Origin: Asterionellopsis glacialis
Taxonomy: Eukaryota > Bacillariophyta > Plagiogrammaphyceae > Rhaphoneidales > Asterionellopsidaceae
Length of the DNA stretch: 13,888 bases
Assembly: GCA_014885115.2 (NCBI GenBank)
Contig: WKLE02003050.1
Location: forward strand, 1-13,888
Direction of reading: 5' to 3'
In this document: positions 8,707 through 13,888 of the stretch, piece by piece
How positions within the stretch are numbered: position 1 is the stretch's first letter
Layout of the letters: every line of letters starts with the position of its first letter
Notes under the pieces: generated by a model
Seen by the model: only the letters and a program-made list of their open reading frames with translations
What the model was told of the DNA's origin: nothing
Database searches by the model: none
Position numbers and translations under genes: made by a program

Positions 8707-9916
8707 AAGAAAGCTCAGGAGTTGAGTCAACAGCAGACACTGCTGAATCCTCCTGCAATTCCCTTTGTGAAAATGAAGAAGGAGAGGTTTGAAGTCAAAA
8801 GACTACAACAAGGTTGCTTACAAGACCATCAAGGTCCACATCAATCCCACTGACCAAAGCTCAGATGCTAAGACAATTGAGAAGAGGATGAAAAAATTTG
8901 AAGATGGATCTGCTGCAGAGTAGATCCAGTGGAGGGTTGAACTTGCTGAAGTTGAGCAGGATTACCCCTTGACTAAAGCTTCATCCAAAACTTCAATGGC
9001 CTTGACACTTTTGAATGGCAGAGCAAGGCAGCTTTTCCAACCAGCCAATGCCAAGTGCCAAAGCAAAAATCCAGGTCTCAAAAAGCCAAAGCAAAAAGAT
9101 CCTGAAGCTCTCTTTGAACTGGTACTCAACAATGTAGGTGAGAATTTTTTCTCCTCCAGGCATGTTGCTAGGCACCAGAAGAACTATTTAAGATACCACC
9201 TTGCCATGACCAGTGAATTCATGCTTCATGAGGGTGTTGCAAGGATTCACCAGTTGAATGAATATTTGCCATATTTTCCAATGGATCACAATGGTAAAAA
9301 TATTCAAAAATTTGACAATGGCAAACTTGTGGATATCTTGGATAGAGCAAAACTACTTAAGTGGCAATCCACCCTATTGGCTAGCAATCTCAATTAGCAT
9401 GATCTCTCATGGGAAGATACTGTAGAATACTTCAAGAAAGTTGAAGTGCATGACAATATTGATTGTGCGCTCTCTAAGTCTGAAAAACCTACCAAGCCCA
9501 AGGAAGATGGCAAGAGTGAACAAAACAAAAAGAATTCTGATCACAATAACAGCAAGCACAATCAAAAGTGCCAGTGCACCTGTAAGTGGTGTAGCAACTG
9601 CTGTATGAATAACAATAACACCTCCAAATGTACTGCAGACAAATTGAAGAAGAAGAATTGCAATAATTCCAAGATGTACACACAGGAACAGGTGAATGCA
9701 ATGATTAGCTTGCTTAAACTATCAAAAGAGAGTAAGAAAAAGAAATGTAAAGTACAGTATGAATCATATTTGTCATCCAAAAATGACCCAAGCTCATATT
9801 TTACTCAACATAATAATAAACTTAAATGTAAAAATAGTAGTGATGATTTTAGCAATTACTTTAAGCCTACTTCCTACACTGACTCAACCCTTTTCCCAAT
9901 TGTAGAGCAATTGTAA
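8707..9916 (+). pseudogene. Gag (capsid) polyprotein remnant of the gypsy element
   Basis: From 8801 to 9916 one frame carries the protein, broken by TAG at 8921-8923 and TAG at 9395-9397. Upstream (8707-8800) it continues in another frame after a one-base shift near 8795. The sequence has the retrotransposon-Gag pattern: IQWRVELAEVEQDY, LNGRARQLFQPANA, then FFSSRHVARHQKNYLRYHLA, LNEYLPYFP and KLVDILDRAKLLKWQSTLLA. A Lys/Asn-rich tail follows with a Cys cluster (CQCTCKWCSNCC, about 9571-9606) that recalls but does not fit a CCHC zinc knuckle. Gag normally packages element RNA in cytoplasmic particles. The stop at 9914-9916 lies just before the protease ATG at 9919, in a different frame. Confidence 0.75.
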
Positions 9917-9918
9917 AT

Positions 9919-10170
9919 ATGCTGCATAGCCAGCATAAGAATAAAAAGCAGAAATCTACTCATCACACTACTGAAGTAGTAGGCAAGATAATAAACCAGG
10001 ATGGCAACCTTGTTCCTATACAAATCCTACTCAACACCAGTACTACAGCAACAATCATCCTAAAGAATTTTGTCAAACAGGGAAAGGCCAGTACGTATAA
10101 AAACCCTCAACCTATGCAGTGGTCCACCATGGGTGGTAACTTTATCATTAAGCAAAAAGCAAGAGTGTAA
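9919..10170 (+). pseudogene. Retroviral-type aspartic protease remnant with mutated active site
   Basis: 83 codons from ATG 9919. The family pattern (hydrophobic-Leu-Leu-Asp-Thr-Gly-Thr/Ser followed by a hydrophobic strand) appears as LLNTSTTATIIL, so the catalytic Asp-Thr-Gly is Asn-Thr-Ser (codons at 10033-10041). Both changes should abolish catalysis. GNLVPIQ before it and MQWSTMGGNF after it fit a protease beta-strand layout. The frame ends at TAA 10168-10170. A shifted frame continues as FTLLEFTNKNIK for about 15 codons, showing a small indel here. Reverse transcriptase should follow but is absent. Confidence 0.7.
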
Positions 10171-11349
10171 ATTTCACACTCCTGGAGTTCACCAACAAAA
10201 ATATCAAACACTTAGGAAATTAATGCAAAATGCAAAACCTGGTACATTCACAACTAAAGAAGTTCAAGGAGAACCTCTCATACAATTTGAAGGTAAAATA
10301 TATATACCCAAGAGACTTCAACAATGCATCATAGCATGGTATCACAAATACTTAGTGCACCCAGGTACAACACATACAGAAGCAACCATGCAACAGCATT
10401 TTACTTGGCCGAAGCTAAGAATGCACATAGAGAACTTCTGCAAGACATGTAAACAATGTCAGTTATGTAAAAAGCAACATAAGAAATATGGACACTTACC
10501 CCCTAAAGAAGCTGAAATCCTGATATGGGAACAAGTCCATATAGACCTAATTGGAAAATATACTATTAAGTCCGATACAGGTACATGTATGCTACAATGT
10601 CTTACTATGATAGATCCTGCCACAGGCTGGTTCAAAATCAAAGCAATTAGAGACAAAATGTTTGACACTGTAATAGAAGCATTCCACTCTGTCTGGTTAT
10701 GCCAGTATCCATGTCCACAGTATGTAGGTTATGACAATGGCTCAGAGTTTAAGAGTGTATTTGACCAAACATGGCAAACTTTCGACTTAAGAAGAAGCCA
10801 ACCACTACTTATGATCCCCAATTGAATGGTATCATTGAACGGGCACACCAGGTCATAGGTAACTCCTTATGTGCACTTGATATAAGTGAATCTGCCAATC
10901 CACCTACTATAGGAGATGATGAACCATGGGATAACATACTTAGTTATGTAGGGTGAGCCATATGCAGTACATATCATACTATGATGCTATAAGCTAAGCC
11001 AGGACAATCAGTATTTAGACATGACATGCTACTACCAATTACATTTAGAGCTAAATGGACATGTATCCATAATAAGAAACAAACCTTAATTAACAAAAAA
11101 ATAACCAAAAAGAAAACCATAAACGGCAACACCATGTATATATTATAGGTGACCTAATTATGCTAGAGAAGCCGGGAAAGATAGCTAAGTTGGACAAGCC
11201 TTGTACCGGTCCTCATGCAGTTTTTCAAGTATTTACAAACCATACTGTACACATCTGTAGAGGCATCATAGAAGGGATGGTTAATATCCTCCATGTAACA
11301 CCATGTAACACTGTACTACGAAGGCACACAGGACAGTTCAGGAAGCAAA
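10171..11349 (+). pseudogene. Ty3/gypsy integrase remnant in three frames
   Basis: Frame one (about 10175-10785) holds the HHCC zinc-binding N domain (WYHKYLVHPG, then CKTCKQCQLCKK), the linker YGHLPPKEAE, and two catalytic Asp residues: DLIGKY (Asp at 10544) and YDNGSEF (Asp at 10733). Near 10785 the protein shifts to a second frame, which holds the catalytic Glu in NGIIERAHQVIGN (10837) and ends at TGA 10954. A broken stretch with TAA near 10990 and TAG near 11147 follows. A third frame (from about 11148) has the C-terminal SH3-like GPF/Y module (GPHAVFQVFTNHTVHI, from 11208) and reads on into the right LTR. The D,D,E order and spacing are preserved despite the shifts. Integrase would insert element cDNA in the nucleus; this copy cannot make a whole protein. 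Confidence 0.85.
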
Positions 11350-11591
11350 TGAACTACACTCCCTGTAGGACACTCTTGAGGATGGATGGTTGTTCCGTGG
11401 ATAAGCAGACAGACTCCAATTTACCTTTTACTAATATTTCCTGAGTATTTACTTCTTACTAAATTGCCAGATCTTCTCTGGATTAAACTAAGCTCATAAT
11501 TGATATCACCAAATAAAAGTCTTCTCTTCTTTTGTGTGGTGTTTGTCTGATTGTTGTGTTGTGCCACCATCAACACTAGCAGCATAGGGCA
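11350..11591 (+). repeat. Right (3') LTR, copy 3
   Basis: 242 bp, TG at 11350-11351 and CA at 11590-11591, in the same orientation as the left LTR and about 89 % identical. The integrase C-terminal frame runs into it. On the opposite strand the interrupted minus-strand gene's frame happens to stay open through most of it to 11421. That makes a chimeric open frame of 141 codons which I treat as accidental. Confidence 0.88.
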
Positions 11592-11596
11592 GGCTA
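11592..11596. repeat. Right target-site duplication, GGCTA
   Basis: Directly follows the right LTR and pairs with GGCTG at 8381-8385. On the minus strand its last three bases are the GCC (Ala) codon of the interrupted gene. Confidence 0.6.
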
Positions 11597-12546
11597 ATGA
11601 GATTATTTCATTATTTGTGATTATGCCAGGGATTGGATTGAATTGAATGATTTGTACCTGTATTAAGCTGCCCAGTAATTCATCAGGCTTGGATGAACCT
11701 TTTAGAATGGCCTGTATATACCCATTGATGTTTCCAAGGCTGCAGGTGATTCCTCCTATGGCCCATATGAATATTGCATTTGGCCCTTTTCCAATGCAAG
11801 TAAGTTGGGGACATAAGTCAAGTTCACATTGAATGTATTTTTTCAAATGGATTACAACTTAAATTTGGAGTTAATTGTGTAAATTATCAATCTGAGTCCA
11901 GTCCAGATGACTATCTTTTATCCAAGCTAGTAAAAGGTTGTTTGTCATCAAACGTTTTGATGCAAACATGCAATGTTTGTTGGAGTCTAACCTGGGTTTC
12001 ATAGATTTGCAAAGAATACATAATTTCTGATGTCTCAACATATAAGAAAAGTTTAGAGTTTGTTTGTTGTTTCTGTTGGTTGATGTAGTTGTTCCTGCAA
12101 TCCAGTTCATCAGTGATTTCTTGTCAGCAGGGAATTGTTTGATGGTAGTAATTGGAATTTTTTTAGATTCCTTCTTTTGTTCTTTGTCTTCCCATTGGAG
12201 AATGTTGAGGGATTTGTTGACTTTGAATAGTTCCTTCCAGAATGACTCCTGATGATGAAGGACATTCACAAATTTGGTTTTGTTTTCATATGCATTGATA
12301 TTCATGTTGATCTGAAGACAAAATTTGTATTGCGGTCTTTCTATGCCCAAACTTTTGGTAATCTTTGAGTTTTGGACTACTTTCCATCTTTCTGCATCTT
12401 AATGATCTGCTGGAGTTCTGGTTTGTTTTGATAAATGATTGGAGAACATATTGTGTCTGTCTGTTGGTAGGATTGGTAGTACCACTGTCAGCTGCTGCAT
12501 TCCCATCATCATTGAACCATTTGGATCAAAGGATCCTATCACTCAT
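11592..12546 (-). pseudogene. 5' half of a broken minus-strand gene of unknown function
   Basis: A possible start is ATG 12546-12544 (MSDRIL, then TGA), with an Asn/Thr/Gln-rich leader. After a frameshift, one frame carries the protein from about 12350 to 11592: NINAYENKTKFVNVL, FWKELFKVNKSLNILQWEDK, KIPITTIKQFPADKKSLMNW, then two stops near 11871 and 11862. It continues as LTCIGKGPNAIFIWAIGG and ILKGSSKPDELLGSLIQVQI up to ISLA at the gypsy LTR. Removing the element continues this frame into 8380. The reconnected gene would span about 2.0 kb (about 670 codons). From memory the layout resembles a large family of uncharacterised diatom proteins linked to repeats, but I cannot name it or give a function. 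Confidence 0.5.
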
Positions 12547-12827
12547 TTGAGAGGTGTTGTCCTGTGTACAATGCATCATACAGTGTTGTGTGTATAGTAC
12601 TATTATGTTTGTACACTTAATACCAGATGCACTTCTATTCCAAGGTGAAAGAGTGGGATGAAGAAATTTGTTGTGTTATTCAAATGTGTTATTCAATTTT
12701 TATCTCATCATACCAAAACTAATCCATGTCTGGAGCTCCACCAAAAGTCAGTAGAGAAACAACAGGTAATGATGTTGGCAAGGACAAACCACCTAAAAAT
12801 TGTTGTCATTCCAATGCAATGTCAACA

Positions 12828-13223
12828 TCAACAAAGCCTGATAACTAACATTGTGATAAATAAGCCATTGTCAAACATAGAAATGTTTGACCAACAACAT
12901 GGATAGTACCCCATATGGCATCTAGCATCTACAAATTTTATCATAGATAAAGCACCATAGTTGTTGATAAATGCAGAGGAAGTATCACCTGCTGCTTCCA
13001 TCAAAGAAGAAAATAAAACATGACATCCCAAAATACATATCCAACCAATACATACTAAACCAACAATTAATGCACATCACAAGGGATATGATAATTTACC
13101 ACCAACAGAAAAGTTAGAGACCAAAGGATTACCTGGCATTTGTTGAGGTAAAATGGCCACAGCTGCAACACTAAGGGTGAAGATTTGACCAGCTGAATAA
13201 TGTACCTCTGTAACTACCTGCCT
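12828..13223 (-). pseudogene. Possible remnant of a membrane protein gene
   Basis: The minus-strand frame is open from 13223 to the stop at 12828, about 130 codons, apart from one TGA at 13079-13077. The first half has VTEVHYSAGQIFTLSVAAVA and ILPQQMPGNPLVSNFSVGGK. Just after the TGA comes a strongly hydrophobic run (LIVGLVCIGWICILGCHVLF) that looks like a transmembrane helix, then LMEAAGDTSSAFINNYGALS. The mix of soluble and membrane segments looks protein-like rather than random, but I do not recognise the family. A sequence resembling an acceptor (AAAGGCAG) lies at its upstream edge, so it could be one exon of a decaying gene whose previous exon is near 13540-13376. It may equally be a chance open frame. 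Confidence 0.3.
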
Positions 13224-13728
13224 TTATGATATAGTATTTGTTCTTTACTCCTTGTAAGTTTTGGTCACTGTTTTCTATTTAGAAATACAGGGATAGGAGA
13301 TTAACTTGCAGAGGATTGTATTAGTATCTACCTACAAGATTATACTATGTATGTAATCCATGGCTGTCATCTACCAATCCAACTGCCCCAATCATTTAGA
13401 ATTTGGGCTTGGAGATGGGCAATAATATGCTCACCTTTGTACCAATTAAAGTAGGCATCCTCTTTGATATTTGATACAATATCCGTTAATTTGAGATTCT
13501 GTGCAATCAACACCACAAGCCTACAAAGGAGATAGAGCAACAAAGCATGAAGCATGCTGTGAGTTGAACAGTTGCTGTGAACTCACATCTGTTAAATTGA
13601 AGTCACAACTTCAACAACAATTACATCTCTAGTCAAATTCACAGCAAGTGGTATGTACTATGCAAGTACTAAAGTCACAAGAATCCAGTTCAAACAGAAC
13701 CCCATCTGTTACAACTCCAATCAGAAGA

Positions 13729-13764
13729 TTGTCACAAGAATTGTCACACAAATTGTCACAAGAA
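13729..13764 (+). repeat. Three tandem 12-bp units built on TTGTCACA
   Basis: Units at 13729 (TTGTCACAAGAA), 13741 (TTGTCACACAAA) and 13753 (TTGTCACAAGAA), exactly 12 bp apart. Further copies of the core occur at 13862 and, on either strand, at 13806 and 13822; related GTCACAA sequences lie at 13602 and 13676. The right 290 bp is therefore a loosely repetitive tract. Confidence 0.7.
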
Positions 13765-13888
13765 TTTCATAACTTGGATGGTAACATTAAATTGTGAAGT
13801 TCAATTGTGACATTTGATGCATGTCACAACTTGGATTGTGATGTTCCATTGTGATGTTTGATTGTCACATTTGATTATGAGCTTTGTT

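Larger units (their letters stand above)
8386..11591 (+). mobile_element. Degenerate Ty3/gypsy LTR retrotransposon lacking RT and RNase H
   Basis: The element is 3,206 bp, bounded by direct LTRs starting TGAACTAC and ending AGCATAGGGCA (TG...CA), with near-identical 5-bp flanks. Internal order on the plus strand is Gag, aspartic protease remnant, integrase. Because the integrase would follow reverse transcriptase and RNase H, this is the Ty3/gypsy (Metaviridae-type) order rather than Ty1/copia. The whole RT-RNase H region, normally over 1.5 kb, is missing between the protease and integrase near 10170. Every open frame has stops or shifts. I found no clear primer-binding site after 8629 and only a weak purine run before 11350. 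The element sits inside a minus-strand gene. It cannot move by itself. Confidence 0.88.
12547..13888. other. Decayed right end, no intact gene
   Basis: No intact gene is evident. A 40-codon plus-strand frame starts at 12726 (MSGAPPKVSRETTGND) and is probably chance or debris. On the minus strand are a hydrophobic reading frame (12828-13223) and a shorter frame (13555-13367) containing TDIVSNIKEDAYFNWYKGEH, which has some protein character and follows a possible acceptor (CCTTTGTAG). The far right is repetitive TTGTCACA sequence. Confidence 0.35.

Noticed and set aside
8921..9397. In-frame TAG codons in Gag as deliberate stop-codon readthrough
   Set aside because: Two TAGs, a frameshift, a dead protease and a missing RT all point to decay; there is no stimulatory structure or Gag-Pol boundary at these sites.
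12365..12550. Plus-strand 61-codon frame rich in Leu/Val
   Set aside because: Antisense to the N-terminal part of the broken minus-strand gene; its hydrophobicity follows from that Asn/Gln-rich sequence.
13595..13874. CRISPR array from the TTGTCACA repeats
   Set aside because: Units are 12 bp, tandem without spacers, irregular beyond three copies, and the host is eukaryotic.

Overview
The window looks like nuclear DNA from a photosynthetic stramenopile, most likely a diatom. The basis is two intron-bearing eukaryotic genes with short GT-AG introns (86-103 bp), a plant-type phosphoenolpyruvate carboxylase with an N-terminal secretory signal, and a Ty3/gypsy retrotransposon whose integrase resembles the diatom lineage as I remember it. 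The species call is inference; no search was possible.

Left part (1-6860), mostly intact genes. A partial long terminal repeat (LTR) lies on the minus strand at 1-194. A GTAC-rich stretch follows upstream of an alpha-arrestin-like gene (928-2669, plus strand, one intron, 551 aa, with a PPxY motif). Converging on it is a three-exon phosphoenolpyruvate carboxylase gene (2883-6056, minus strand, 993 aa). It has the family's catalytic motifs except for a conservative Arg-to-Lys change in the FHGRGG loop. About 800 bp of non-coding DNA upstream of it contains an 18-bp perfect palindrome.

Right part (6864-13888), decayed mobile DNA and gene debris. It starts with a ClpB/Hsp100 N-terminal-domain pseudogene (6864-7307, plus). 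Next is a broken minus-strand gene of about 670 codons (12546 down to 7328) with a coiled-coil C-terminus, which I do not recognise. This gene is split by a 3.2-kb degenerate Ty3/gypsy element on the plus strand (8386-11591). The element has two direct LTRs of about 243 bp, broken Gag, a protease remnant with a mutated active site, no reverse transcriptase or RNase H, and an integrase broken into three frames. The repeats flanking the element (GGCTG and GGCTA) match at four of five bases. Removing the element plus one repeat reconnects the minus-strand gene in frame. The last 1.3 kb holds a decayed hydrophobic minus-strand reading frame and 12-bp tandem repeats built on TTGTCACA.

How the parts relate: the two intact genes share no obvious pathway, and their convergent arrangement seems incidental. 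The right part reads as layers: an older minus-strand gene lying beside a ClpB fragment, later invaded by the gypsy element, after which everything decayed by stops and frameshifts. I found no defence system, CRISPR array, tRNA or rRNA.
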